64,000 nucleotides of DNA from Austropuccinia psidii. Taxonomy: Eukaryota > Basidiomycota > Pucciniomycetes > Pucciniales > Sphaerophragmiaceae. This document shows, piece after piece, positions 23,699-35,260 of this stretch. The position numbers and the translations under genes were made by a program. The notes below the pieces were generated by a model, which was not told where the DNA came from, ran no database searches, and saw only the letters and a list, made by a program, of their open reading frames with translations. The DNA lies in NCBI GenBank assembly GCA_023105745.1, contig JALGQZ010000013.1, positions 23,002,105 to 23,066,104 of the forward strand, read 5' to 3'. Numbering within the stretch: position 1 is the first letter of the stretch; each line of letters opens with the position of its first letter.

Positions 23699-24692
23699 CT
23701 AACAGCAAGTAAGAACTTTGGAAGACATAAAATACTGCAGGGAAGAGTGGTCTGTCAAGACCTCAAAAGAATTGAAAAGAGAGAGAAGAAATGGTCTCCA
23801 GTGCTTGAGCGCCCAAACTATGCCAAGAAGTTCCTTGTCATGAATTTCATAGTTCAGCTCAGCTGGGAGAAGCTTGCAACTATCAAATGCAATGGGATGC
23901 TTTCCTGAGTCATTCACCTGGCTCAGTACAGCACCCAAGGCATAATCAGAAGCATCAGTCTCTACAATAGGAGGTCGAGAAGGATTGAAATGAGATAAGA
24001 TAGGAGCAGTGGTGAATGCTTCTTTGAGTAATTGAAACTGGCTAAGAGCTTCCTCATTGAAGATAAAGGGAGAGTCTTTTTTGAGAAGGTAAGTGAGAGC
24101 AGTGATTTTTTTGGAGTAATTTTTAACGAAACGACAATAGAAATTGGCAATGCCAAGAAAAGATTGAAGAGCCTTGATGTTTTTGGGCTGAGGCCAATTG
24201 AGGATTTTCTGAACTTTAAAAGAATCCATCTTGAGGCCATCACTTGAAACAACATAGCCCAAGTATTCCACACTTGAGGCATGAAATACACACTTAGAGG
24301 CTTTGGAAAACAGATTATTGTCCCTCAGTCTTTGGAGGACAGAGGCCACATGTTTGACATGTTCCTCCCCAGAACTGGAAAAGACCATTATATCATCGAA
24401 ATAAACTACAACAAAAACATCCAAGAAATCTGAAAATATATCATTCACAAGATTCTGGAGAATTGGTCAGGCCAAATGGCATAACCAAATACTCATAACT
24501 ACCATATTTGATTCTAAAAGCAGTTAAGTCCTCATCCCCCTCTTTGATTCTCAGGAGATTATATGCACCACGCAGATCTATCTTGGAGAACATAGTGGAA
24601 CTGCTGAATATGGTATGAAGCTGGTTCATAGGAGGAACAGGATACCTGTTCTTCCTAGTGACAGCATTGAGTTTGCAGTAGTCAACACACAA
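23699..24692 (-). pseudogene. Element D reverse transcriptase and RNase H
   Basis: The RT begins [20 protein letters not shown], and [11 protein letters not shown] is the next fold motif. A deletion of about ten bases near 24455 then shifts the frame; the family continues through a phenylalanine-glutamine-asparagine segment seen in F. The catalytic box VYFDDIMVFS is intact at about 24395-24410, followed by FHASSVEYLGYVVSSDGLK. RNase H starts at VETDASDYALGAVLSQ and includes NYEIHDKELLGIVWALKHW and LTDHSSLQYF. It ends in LTCC and a TAG at 23699-23701. Confidence 0.9.
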
Positions 24693-25739
24693 ACGAAGAC
24701 CTCCATCATTTTTCTTAACAAAAAGGACAGGTGCTCCTTTTTAAGAGGAGCTTGGCCTTATGAAACCTTTCTCTACATTCTCTGAAATTTAGGCCCGTAG
24801 TGTTTCTGACTCTTGATTTGATAATGAGTAGATGACACCAATTGGAGATAGAAGACCCTCCAAGTTGATATGATGATCACAGGCACGGTGTGGAGGAAGT
24901 TTCTGTGCTTTCACCTTGGAGAATACATCAAAATATTGGTGATAAGCAGGAGGGACTAACTTCAACACAGTTTAAATCTCTTCTGGCTCTTCCTCCTCAT
25001 CCCAATGCTCCTCCAGGGGGGCATGAAAAGACAAGGGAGGAAGGTCCATATCCCCTTGAAAGAGATGAAGTGAATATATAGCAACATCTTCTCCAACATC
25101 TTTTATCTATTTGAAGACTTCATATCTTAATGGAAGTAATGACTGAGAGGGAGTGGGGGAAGGGATATGGACAGAAGAAGGAAGGGAAGGTGTCTTAAGC
25201 TCACCAACCAGAGCAACACTGTTGACAGCAGTGGCAAAGTCATTACTAGTAGAAGGAGTAATACCACTAGAGCTCTTATGACTAGAATCATAGGTGATCA
25301 ATCCATTTTTTCAATCAATAATGGGATTAAAATGGTAAAGGAAATCATAGCCCAATATCAGGTCTTCTCCTTTGGGTGAATCTATGATAAAAAAGTCCCA
25401 TTCAAAGCTTGGGAAGGAAGGCAAGTCAACTATCCACTTGGTATAATGGGTGATGAACAAGGCAGGGGATACATTAGAATTCAGAATGAAAAGAGGAATC
25501 TTTTCAGGGAGCTCTGACATAGTCAATGAGTACTTGTAAACAAAATTCTTTGCAAAAAAAGAGTTTGTAGCACCAGAATCAATGAGAATACTATAAAAAA
25601 TATCAGAGACAGAAGAAAAAATAAGAGACTTTAAAGATCTCTTGAAACTAGTATTCAGAGTGCACAATTGTGCTCTTGAAGGAAATAAGTGAGAACCATT
25701 GAACACATCATAATCCCCACTCAGGATTTTCCCTGCTAA
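24693..25739 (-). pseudogene. Element D aspartic protease and linker
   Basis: The protease active site reads ILIDSGATNSFFAKNF (DSG triad) and the second element is LILGYDFLYHFNP. The same frame then runs through a serine- and proline-rich linker (SVHIPSPTPSQSLLP) and the RT N-terminus (PPHRACDHHINLEGLL, YSLSNQESETLRA). In-frame stops lie near 25309 (context IID-stop-KNGL), at 25105-25107, near 24975 and near 24790. The protease is separated from gag only by the TAG near 25740. Confidence 0.85.
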
Positions 25740-27050
25740 CTAGGGAAGCCTCTTGAAGCATTTTTCAATTGGGTGCTTTCCACCACAATAAGTACACAAA
25801 CCCTCTTTAATCCTCCTCTCCTTTTCAGAACCAATTAATTTATTGTCCTTATTGAGGAGAGCAGCATGGGGCTTGTCCTTTGAAGATTGAAATTGCTTGC
25901 CCTTCTTATTCTTCTTCTGGTGAGGCCTCTTTGGAAATGAGTTTTGAGGAGGCCTTGAGGGATTGGATCCATTAACAGGAGGCTTCTTCTCTTGATTGCC
26001 ACCCTTTTCTTTTTGCCTCTCATGATATCTTGTATCTAGTTCTAAAGTGACATCCATAAGTTCTTGAGGAGTGTCAAAAGTTCCAGGGTGAGAAGCCAAT
26101 TGGTCTAATAATCTTGATTCCAATCCTCTTCTGTAAACATGGATATACGCTGTTTCCCCCCAATCTCCAATTCTTGACATTAAGCTTCTAAAATCAGCAA
26201 TGTACAAGGATACATGACCACTTTCCTTCATCCTCAAATTGTCCAACTCTTGTTCAGCTTTCCTGGCTTCATTGGGGTCACCAAACGGAGCGAATAGTTG
26301 AGATTCAAATAATGGCCAATTATTGAGGAGATAAGAAGGGTGTTCATTGGAAATATTTGAGAGATAGGGTTCAATCCACTTTCCAGCTCTACCAGTGAGA
26401 AAATAAGTTGAGTAAAGAACTTTCTTCCTGTCAGAGAAGAAATTTGCTGGATCATTATGGAAGATTAATTGACAGGATTGGATAAATCTTCTCAATTTAT
26501 GAGCTTGAGTACCATCAAAAGAATCAGGTGCCTTCATGGATGGAGTCTTGAAAGCAGGGGCTTTGGAATTGTCCCTGGGGGTAACTGCTTGAGTGAGTTG
26601 CCCCATGAATTGAGTCATTTGCTCCATCATCTTGAGGAGACTTGGTTCAGTTTGAGAGACAAGAGGTTGACTCGAAAGGGCTAGATTAGAACCCTGAGGC
26701 ACCTCTGGAGGATTTGCCAAGGCATCTGCCACTTCAGTCTCCCCAGAGTCTTCCTCTTCCACAGACTCTTCCCCCTCTTCATCTTGAACTTCCCCTAATA
26801 TTGCTCTTGCACCTTCAGAAATGCCAGGGTAGCCACCCAAAAGTCCAAAGAAGGATCTTGATCTTCTAGATTTCATTCCACCTCTTCTTGAGGGTGCTGC
26901 TCCTTCCATTGGTGGTCCTCTGTCCAAGTTTGCACTCAGTTGATGAACTGATGGTGTGCAGTAAAGAGGAGCCCTTGCTGTAGGAGTGAGAACAGCTGGA
27001 ATTATTTGGGATCTAGTGTTCTTGGCTGGGGGACTATGCTGAACTGGCAT
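25740..27050 (-). pseudogene. Element D gag with zinc knuckle
   Basis: Nearly full-length Gag of about 436 residues. I place the start at the ATG 27048-27050 (MPVQHSPPAKNTRSQ), because the frame upstream of it is AT-rich and hydrophobic. An acidic stretch (EEGEESVEEEDSGETE) is at residues about 105-120. The retrotransposon gag core has SFDGTQAHKLRRFIQSCQ, TGRAGKWIEPYLSN and FGDPNEARKAEQELDNLRM, and RNA-binding basic repeats follow. The knuckle CTYCGGKHPIEKC has CX2CX3HX4C spacing, one residue shorter than usual. Gag itself is uninterrupted; it ends at a TAG and protease continues in the same frame. Confidence 0.93.
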
Positions 27051-27139
27051 TATGAACAGAAGTAGAATAAAAAACTTGATGGTATTGAGAACAGAAATCA
27101 AAGCTTGGCCAAATCAATCACAATAAAAATCTTGATGAG

Positions 27140-27510
27140 TCTTGAGGAATCAATTTAATTCTTGAGGTGAAACCAGCTTCAATCAATAATCAATCAATTC
27201 AATCAATAATAAACAATAAATTCAAACTCAATATCAATAATCTTGAAGAATTCAACAATCAATCAATCACTCAATGTCTTAAAGATCAATTCAAGGTCTT
27301 GAGGAATCAATCAGTCAATGAATATCTTCAGGAATCAAAATCAATCAATAATAAATAATCAATTCTTGAGGATAAATCAGTTATCTTGAGGAATTCAAAA
27401 GTAAATAAAATCAATCAAAATAAATCCTGAATCACTGAATCAATAACCCAAATTAATATCAATAAATCAACCAATTAATAACCCATCAATAACCAATCAA
27501 TAACTCCTGA
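27140..27510. repeat. Low-complexity AATCAATAA-rich tract
   Basis: Irregular repetition of AATCAATCAATAA-like words over about 370 bases in the leader of element D. Only chance open frames occur in it. Confidence 0.85.
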
Positions 27511-28500
27511 TAAGAACTGAACAGACAAAAAGAGAGAAATTTGATTGAAATAAAATGAAGTGAAATGAGATGGTCAGCAATGATTAAGAAAAATAGAAAG
27601 AGTCAATTTTCATATGAATGAAATGAATGAGATGAAAATTGATGAGAGAAAAATAATAATCATGAAAAATCATAAGATAAATGAAGAGTCATAATTGATG
27701 AATGAGAGAGATGAATATAAATGAATGAAAAGAAAGAATCAAATATCAGTTAATTAATTTAATGTCACAGGGCCTCTTCTAAGTGAAGAGGGCCTGCACT
27801 CAGTAAGCTGGGACTCACTTATGGAGGGTTCAGGATATGGTAAGAAGGAATACACTTAAGAGTGAAAAAAGATGAATTACTAATAAAAGAAATATAAGAA
27901 AGCAGAAACAAAAGAAATAAGAGTAAAGAATAAAAGAGCCAACAACAAACAAGTCCAAGTCCACTTTTTCAACCTGTCAGAATGAAAAGAGAAGGGTTAA
28001 TAAGGATATGGCCACCCAACCCATACTGTACAGGAAAAGAAAGAAAATGCAAAGACTAACTTAATATTAAATAAATATAATAACCAAAATAAGGATAATA
28101 ATATTCATTAAATAATAAATAAACTAAATTAATTAACTAGGGAAAAGTCCCCAAGGGGGAGAAAGAGGGGCTGGTATATGTGAGAATCACCAGCCCTGAT
28201 CCAGAGAGAGAATTTTCATGAGAGGATTGAATGATTGAATTGAGTCTGGCCAATACAAGTACTGTAAAGTTGTACAGAACCTGTACAAGAGGTGTGGTGG
28301 AGTTGAGTGATAATACAGCTTCATAATGGTGTATCCAAACTTTATTGGGCAAATCCAACCTGTACAGATGTTGACAGGCTGTATTGAAGTACCAAGCTGT
28401 ATGCATGTTTCAGCAAGGAAGATTGCTGAAACTGAATGCTGATGAAAATAGTGGATCTGCTGATTTGAGGTGTTTGAGTGGGTATATTAATGAATACCCT
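27511..28500 (-). other. Element D leader and probable 5' LTR, ends unresolved
   Basis: No gene is visible. The purine-rich AAAGAAAT tracts at 27840-27960 and the part around 27970-28150 have a looser resemblance to 39400-39700 next to element F, which supports an LTR or leader shared by D and F. Words such as TGTACAG and CCTGTACA recur at 28027, 28280 and 28359, but I find no pair with a matching 5-bp duplication, so the LTR limits stay open. Confidence 0.35.
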
Positions 28501-28508
28501 TACCCCTG

Positions 28509-29166
28509 GTGAGTGGTTGTTACAAAGCCATTTTAAAATTGGGTCCTGTCTTATTGAAGTGGCCTCAGCCTGATAAGAGATGTGCTGTCTCTGAATACAT
28601 GACTGGCAAAGGGCTTTCAAGATGTGTAGGCTTCTTGGATGGATCAACCATACTTTTATTTCAGCAACCAGGTTTGTATGGAAAAGGGGGTTTTGATAGG
28701 AAAATTCAGTACTAACTCAATTTTCAGCTTGTCTGTTATCACCAAAAGAAGATCACAGCAACTTTCATTGGTCAGCCTGGCTCATGTGGTGATAGTAGTC
28801 TATACACACCATGAGAAATTCTACTCCCTTGGTGAGTTGTAAAACACAATGAAAAATTCACATATCTTATTCTGATTTTCTGATTTTTTAGGGGAGTAAA
28901 TACTAGCTGACTTGGCTTATACAGAAGGTATCCATTGTGTGCCTTGTTATAGGGGACCAGCAACCAAAAACATTCTAAACCAACAGTTCAACTTTTACTC
29001 ATCTCATTCAAATTCAAGGATTGCGAATTTAAATAGGCTTCTAAAAGGTCAATGGGGCTCTCTGAAAGGCTTACATCTGGCTCTCAACAAACACCAGGAC
29101 ATGTTGCATATAAAAGAATGGATATATGGCTGTGCCAACCTAAACAACTTCTTACTAAATTTTTGA
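28509..29166 (+). pseudogene. PIF/Harbinger-type (DDE_Tnp_4) transposase fragment
   Basis: Three blocks in order look like a HARBI1-type DDE nuclease: LSRCVGFLDGSTILL (first D), GQPGSCGDSS (second D) and LADLAYTEGIHCVPCYRGP, followed by NSRIANLNRLLKGQWGSLK and WIYGCANLNNFLL. In the family the third acidic residue lies in an RNE- or IE-type motif before LKGRW; here it appears lost. A TAA at 28713-28715 interrupts the first block, a one-base shift follows CGDSS, and TAA replaces a tyrosine-like codon at 28897. A GT-AG intron at 28832-28891 restores the LGE...LADLAY junction. The N-terminus is missing. Such genes are often found as domesticated or mobile copies; this one is a relic. Confidence 0.8.
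28832..28891 (+). other. Spliceosomal intron in the transposase fragment
   Basis: Sixty bases from GTGAGTTGTAAAAC to TGATTTTTTAG. The donor and the pyrimidine-rich acceptor are canonical. Removing it joins YSLG to the glutamate of the LADLAY block in frame, apart from a TAA just after the join. Confidence 0.7.
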
Positions 29167-29190
29167 AAATTCATGATAAGGAAATGATGA

Positions 29191-31251
29191 TGTAAAGCTT
29201 GTACATGAAAATCTTAATAATATTAACAACAATAAAAATTACTATTGCTGTCCTCAGTAGGAACAATAATAGAATAAATTAATAGAACTATAAAAAAATA
29301 CGAAATATTATTATTAAATAATCTAATGATAAATTTTTTTTAATAGTTATAATGAATTATAATTTTTCTATTATTATTATACTCACTGTGAGCTAAAATG
29401 ATAAGAAATATAACATCTCTCAATAAGAAAATTATATATAAACTTTATTTCTAAAAGGATTTATCACATGCACTGGGCAGAGATAAATCTTATATGGAAA
29501 CTATATATTAAAAAAAATACACATTAAAAGAAAAAAAAATTCTTCTAATTTTCATTTATTAAAATAAATCAAAGCAAAAAAACTATGATATTAAATAATT
29601 GTTTATAAGTTAAAAAAAACCACTTCAAAAAAAAAAATATTTTGAAGAAATAAAAAAAATTATATTATAAAATATGATTTAAGAGTTTTTAGAAAAAAAG
29701 TTTTTTGGATTTTAATGAATTTTTTTTAAAAGAAAAATTTTGTATTATAAAAGAAATTATTTTTAATTAAAAAAATACAATATAAAATCTATAATTTCAA
29801 TTTTTTATTTAAAATTATAAAAAAATAAAACAACTTTTAGATTATTTAAGAATAATAGAAGATTTCATATTCCAACAAATATTACCCAATTAAAAATGTA
29901 TGATTAATTGATTGTGATGCTGATAGAAAAAAACAATGTTGAAAATGCTTCTTCTATGCCTTCAGAGAATTTCTAATAATTAATAATTGATATAAAGGGC
30001 ATGATAAGGTTAAAGATGAAAACCAGGCTTAAAAAGATGGTTTTTAACATAAGATAACTTATTTTTAATTTTATTTTGAAGCTTTAAGTATTATTCTTGA
30101 TTACAAGAAAATTTAATCCTCATTTATAAGTATTATTTATAACCTTATTCTTAATGAATGAATATTTTAATTAAAGTTCTTCATATTGAAAATACTAAAA
30201 TAGAGCTTTAGTAAAATTTTTTAAATAAGATTTTTAATTAAATTTTGAAGAAATATTAAATTTATTTAAGGAAAATTAAAGGAGACATTTTCAAGGGAAA
30301 ATACCAAATTATCATAATTATCAAAAATATTTAAAAATTTAATTTATACAAAGATAAAATTAATTTATAAGATTTGTGAAATCTTCAAGAAAATAAATCA
30401 GAAAATGAATTTTCGATATTTTTCTTGTTTCAGGTAAAAATACAAATATAAACTAAAATTTAACTTTTGATAAGGTTTCAATACTTTTGTAGGATAAATT
30501 GAGCTGTTATTGCTCTTAAAATCTTTATTACAAGCCTGAATATGGGGATTTACCCTGTAGCAGATGGTCATTCCTGTCAAAATTGGGGATAAATATTTTC
30601 AAAATTCAATTGACTATTAAAGTATATTTTTTGATTATAAAAAAGGCTGAAAATTATTAAATTCAGGAGGAAAAACTTATTTGTGCCTCTTCAGATCCTA
30701 AAAGTTGGGTACCCAGGAACCTTTTTCCATTTTCCCTTTGTCCCACCTTTTGTTTGTATTTTTCCCATTTATTTATTTGAATGCATAAAATGTATTTAAA
30801 CCAATTCGAATGGATCTCACAAATGATTTATAACCTTTATCTAAAATACTTAGCCAATTAAGTAAATAAACACCACAACTTAATTTTAACACATTTTTTT
30901 TTAAGTTTACATAGACCTTATGTTTCTTAAAATTAAAGTTAAAATTAATAATTTTAAAATTTTGGAAGTTTCTTTGTTAATTTCTTTTACATTTAATGTG
31001 AGATTATTTAATATTTAAATAAAAACCAAAAATAACCACTTTTGGGTATAACACCCTATGGGTCTACCCTACCTTATTTCTGATTTAGAATCCAAAAATG
31101 AAATAATAATTAAAACTTTTTTTATCAAAATTGAATTTATACTTATATTTTGTTTTTAATTAATTTGATAACTTTGTTTGTGGCTAAATCAAATTTATAT
31201 AAAGCTATATGTGGCCTTATGGGTATGTCATACATACTTCACAGACTCACA
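29191..31251 (-). repeat. Element I 3' LTR
   Basis: The 2061-bp LTR, plus-strand limits TGTAAAGCTTGTACATG...CAGACTCACA, belongs to the same lineage as the G LTR by its ends and by internal segments such as TGTCCTCAGTAGG. The TGTGGCC...GGGTA box is at 31210-31225. It is strongly AT-rich and contains no gene. GATGA at 29186-29190 should be its left target duplication; its partner is not recognisable. Confidence 0.82.
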
Positions 31252-31396
31252 TTCCCTACCACCAAAAAAAAATTCTACTACAATTTTGCATTAAGTAGTA
31301 TAACCCTGATTGAATTTGGGGGGTGTAAATCTAATGTAAAACTTCTATACTGACCTCTCTCAAGTTTGTAAAGCACATCATTTAGACCTTATTGAG
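31252..31396 (-). other. Element I polypurine tract and 3' untranslated part
   Basis: On the minus strand GGTGGTAGGGAA abuts the LTR, as in B and G. The rest corresponds to the segment between chromodomain and polypurine tract in G (compare 63765-63890, for instance AAAGCACA..ATT.AGA.). Solo LTR H interrupts it after TTGAG. Confidence 0.75.
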
Positions 31397-33289
31397 TGTA
31401 AGATTTGACTATGAAACTGATGATAATATTACTATTAATCCACAGTACTATGTCTTTTCTTATGAAATATAATAATAAAATATTATTATAGCCACAATTA
31501 AATAATTAAAGAATTATTTCTTTCACGTGTTAAGCACTACTAGTGATTTTAACAGTGAGCAGTAATTGTCTACAAGAATCAATTACAAGAAGAATTTAAT
31601 AGTAAAAACCTTTTTTATTAGAATAATAAAATTATTTGAATATATAATTATCTTTTGGAAGAATAATTATAAAGATAATTATTGAAGAAAACTAATTTTA
31701 GGGAAAAAATTTAAGAATTAAAGATAAATGACCCACTTATACTCCAAAGAACTTATTGAAAGATATAAGTAGAGAAATTTGATGTAGAATTGTGGATTTA
31801 AGGGATCAAAATGATTTATAGCAGGATAACAAAAATATATAGTTGGATTCTATGATTTCACGTCTTTCTGATTGATTCTGAAAGAATTAAAACACTTAAG
31901 AATAGCTTAACTAATACTTACTTGTTGGTAACAATGATATAAATGGATAATAAGATGATTCTTGGAAAAAACAGCAAGAGGAGGCCTCTTTTAATTCAAC
32001 AACAGCTCACAGAGGCGTGCCATGGAGCAAACTGAAAAACCAGTGAGTGAGAAAACAATAAACTCTTTTGGATTATTGATTGCATCATCTGTTGTCACAT
32101 ACGATTCTCATAATTACTCAATTGATGCTTTTACGTGACTACCAACCCAAATATGTTTAAGAATAAAAGGAGTAACACCTGTAAATCTACTTTTATTCCA
32201 AAATAATCATTTATTTCTCAAAGTTATCAATGTTATTGGCAATTTCATCACTGGTTGTATTTACTGTGAATTTTTGAAGATTCAGGGTTTCACATAGAAT
32301 AGTCAAAAAAGGACTGTAAGTAAAACTTTTAATTTTACTAGTAAAACTTGAATTCTTTTTGGTTGTAATATAGATGATACAGTTCTCCACTGGTCCTGAA
32401 AGTTTCAGAGATATTCATTGAGAATGGCGTTTTTAATGAATTTTTGAAGTTTTTACCTCATTTCTATGTAGAATTGCAAATATCAGTATTTAACTGGTTG
32501 CTATGAGGTAAATCAATGGATACAAGTCCAAAAAGGGCTTTAATTACTCTTTTAGGGTATATCCATGGAAAGTCATTAAGAATTGACATGGTTACAGGAG
32601 TCTAAGTAGCTCTTTACCTCCTTGGCACGTCAAAATAGCAGGTTATTTGCTATTTTCTTATGATTTACTGTAGTTGTAACATGGTAACCAAGTTCCCAAA
32701 GTGTTTTAGTTTACTAATTGAGCCAAGATCAGCCATGGATCTGTCCATGCCTCTGAGGCCGCAGAAGTTGGGTACCTGTCTCTTTTTGATGTCTTTTGTC
32801 CCCCTTGCTTATTTTTCACGTCAAAATAGAAATTTAAGCTTCAAGTGAGATATCCAGTATGGGTGTACCAAAAGTCCATGTAAGAATACCATTATATTAA
32901 GTGCCCAAAACATGCATAACACTATTCTTAGTGTATATGTAACATGGGTTTTCTCACATTCTCATTATTTTGGCGTGAAATTAAGAAAAACAAAAATTTT
33001 CACGTATCTTTTATGTGGTATTGAAGTATTTTCCATATTACCACCTCAAAGAGTTAATTTGAGCTTATTCACTCTATGGAGCTACCCTAGGTGAAATTTT
33101 GTTTAGAATCCCGAAATGGCCTTGAATACATGGATTTACTTACTCAATGAAAAGTTATTCATCTTTTCTGAAATCAAAAATGATGAATTTTGGATATATG
33201 TATGAATTATGAGTTATGCATAATTCAGAATTTATTTTTAAGATCATTGTGGCCTATTTGGGTATGTAAAATATACCTCAAGGCTCACA
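31397..33289 (-). repeat. Solo LTR H (element C family)
   Basis: This 1893-bp LTR runs TGTAAGATTTGACTATG...AAGGCTCACA on the plus strand. TTGAG lies on each side (31392-31396 and 33290-33294). It resembles the C LTR along its length, in the opposite orientation. No internal region remains, so it arose by recombination between the two LTRs of a former element. The conserved box is at 33248-33264. It splits the 3' untranslated part of element I. Confidence 0.92.
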
Positions 33290-33294
33290 TTGAG

Positions 33295-34600
33295 GCATGG
33301 GTCTTCTCTCATGTGTGAATCCTCTGAGGAACCTTTGAGAATGAGGTATTTTATTTTCTGAAAGCCAATCATATTAATGTTGTGGGTTTCTATACCTAAC
33401 TAAGTATTCTCTTTTATTATTACCCTAAGTCTCCTTCATTTAAAGACTTTTAGAACCTTTTTCCTTTTGCTCCAATTAAATGGTGGTACCTCTAAGGGTG
33501 TTTAATTCCTCAAACAAAATATTTCCTTATCACTTGAAGTATAATGCTTTACTAGACTAACAAGGAAAGTTGGATGTTTATTTTAAGATTATTCTGTTAG
33601 TTCTACTTGTACTGTATTATTTCAATTGAGGTCTTCAATAATAAATTTTCCCAAAAAGGAGTCTTTCAATTTATTTGGAGCTTTGATATTATTTAAGCTC
33701 AAGTTTGAAACTGATATTGAGTACCCTAATTTGAACTCTGAGGTCTTATGAATTTTGTCCCATTTTTGTTTATAATATTCAAAAGAATCAGTAATTCTTT
33801 GATTTAACTTATTCCTCAATTTATCAAGAAATAATTTCAATATTGAAGAATTTGGATGAATATAAAGTAAGTATTTCTTCAAAGTATCAACTGGAAGTTT
33901 GGTATTCCATCCTTTTTCCAACATTTCAGTAGTTTTTCCTGTGGAATCATAGATGAAAGTCTTATAAGATAACCCTCATTCTGCTATAAGTGTACACCAT
34001 TCATTATTGAAGTAATCAGAATATTTAAGCTCAAGGCCATAAGAACAGAAACTTCTGATCATTGTCTCGAGGGTCCAAATAATTCTTTCTTATACTCAAG
34101 AAGTCTGTGGATAATAAGCTGTTGAGCATAATAGTTCAGTTCCAAAAAGCTTATGCAGATTTGCCCATATGGCTCAAGTGAATTTTGGGTCTTTATCACT
34201 AATGATATTGTTCAAGCGGCCAATATGAGATATAACTCTATTCCAAATTAGAAGAGCTGTATCCATAGATTTGTCATCTTTATAAAATATCAAAAAGATT
34301 GCAGTCTTTCTATATCTTTCTAAAATAAAATGACATGCATTATAACTATCTTCCCCACCAGGGGGTAAGGAAGTTACCAAATCCATATGAGCCAATTCAC
34401 ATGGGGTACTTGGCTCTTAGATATGCATTACAAAGACAAATATTTTACCAGTAGCTTTATTGGCCTTTTTCAACCTGTCACAACTATGACAATACTCAAT
34501 GAAATCTTTTACCAAGATGGCCACAAAGAAAATATCTTAATTCTCTTCATTGTTCTGTATCAAGATAAATTTCCAGAATAAATTTTGTCATTACACTCTA
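33295..34600 (-). pseudogene. Element I integrase and chromodomain relic
   Basis: The debris is in the same order as B. A chromodomain remnant lies near 33295-33480, the C-terminal integrase domain at 33622-33924 (LEKGWNTKLPVDTL, NLSLNNIKAPNKLKDSF), and the catalytic core at 34174-34395 (HMDLVTSLPPGG, IISDKDPKF). The third catalytic motif is in shifted frames near 34080-34110 and cannot be confirmed. The zinc-domain region at about 34430-34600 reads only in fragments. Frames change several times, so this is an old copy. Confidence 0.8.
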
Positions 34601-35260
34601 GTAATATAGTATTTGTTAACATTCTACTACATAATACCTTCACACATATGTGTTCAGACCTATGATAATGGATAACATTGCATAAATGGAATTTTCAATT
34701 ATAATGAGATGTTTCACAAACATCATCCAAATAATTAGCTACAGGTTTATCTTTAAAATATTTGTCAATTAAAGAAGTAAGAATATGACAATTCTTATAT
34801 TTTTTGTATCTTTATGAAGCTTCCTCAAAGAATTCTGTTCCTAAATCAGTAATTTTTATCCCCTAAATTGGAATCTGGGGTTCTGAATTTAAAGTAACAT
34901 AAGAGGGATTATCAAGTTTATTGGGTAATTCCCATATCCTCAATCAATAAGCATTTTTTTAATATTTCCAGATTTATGTACTATGGTCATATTACTACAT
35001 ACCCCCATATTTCTATCTGCCATCTTAACATATATCTGTTAAGAGTTTTCATGTTAAGAAGTTATTTCATAACATTAAAATAAGTAACTAACTTAAAAAC
35101 ACTAAAGGATAATTATGAAGCTTTTACAAATCACAAACAAGGCAAAGGCACTCCATTTGGCTGGCTAAATAACTAGCCTCAGTAGATTTTATTTGTCTTG
35201 AGATAAAACAAACTGGATCTTCACAAGGATTTACCATGAGCAAAGTGGATACAGCTGACA
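34601..35260 (-). pseudogene. Element I RNase H relic
   Basis: The best segment is [17 protein letters not shown] followed by QMECLCLV at 35124-35230, matching [19 protein letters not shown] in A-C. Lower coordinates carry shifted pieces of the linker before integrase. Homology fades at about 35250, and no RT of this element is seen beyond it, so the element is truncated or unrecognisable there. Confidence 0.72.

Larger units (their letters stand above)
23168..27050 (-). mobile_element. Element D: Ty3/gypsy element, 5' coding part
   Basis: On the minus strand gag, protease, RT, RNase H and the integrase zinc domain follow in order. It is a different gypsy lineage from A-C and the same family as F. 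The integrase is cut at its zinc-finger CQQC by element C; the rest should lie left of the window. Its leader and 5' LTR lie above 27050 but I cannot fix the LTR ends. Several in-frame stops and at least one deletion disable it. Confidence 0.9.

Noticed and set aside
28027..28366. Short LTR of element D bounded by TGTACAGG and CCTGTACA
   Set aside because: The inverted ends are attractive, but no matching 5-bp duplications flank either possible right end, and CCTGTACA occurs more than once.
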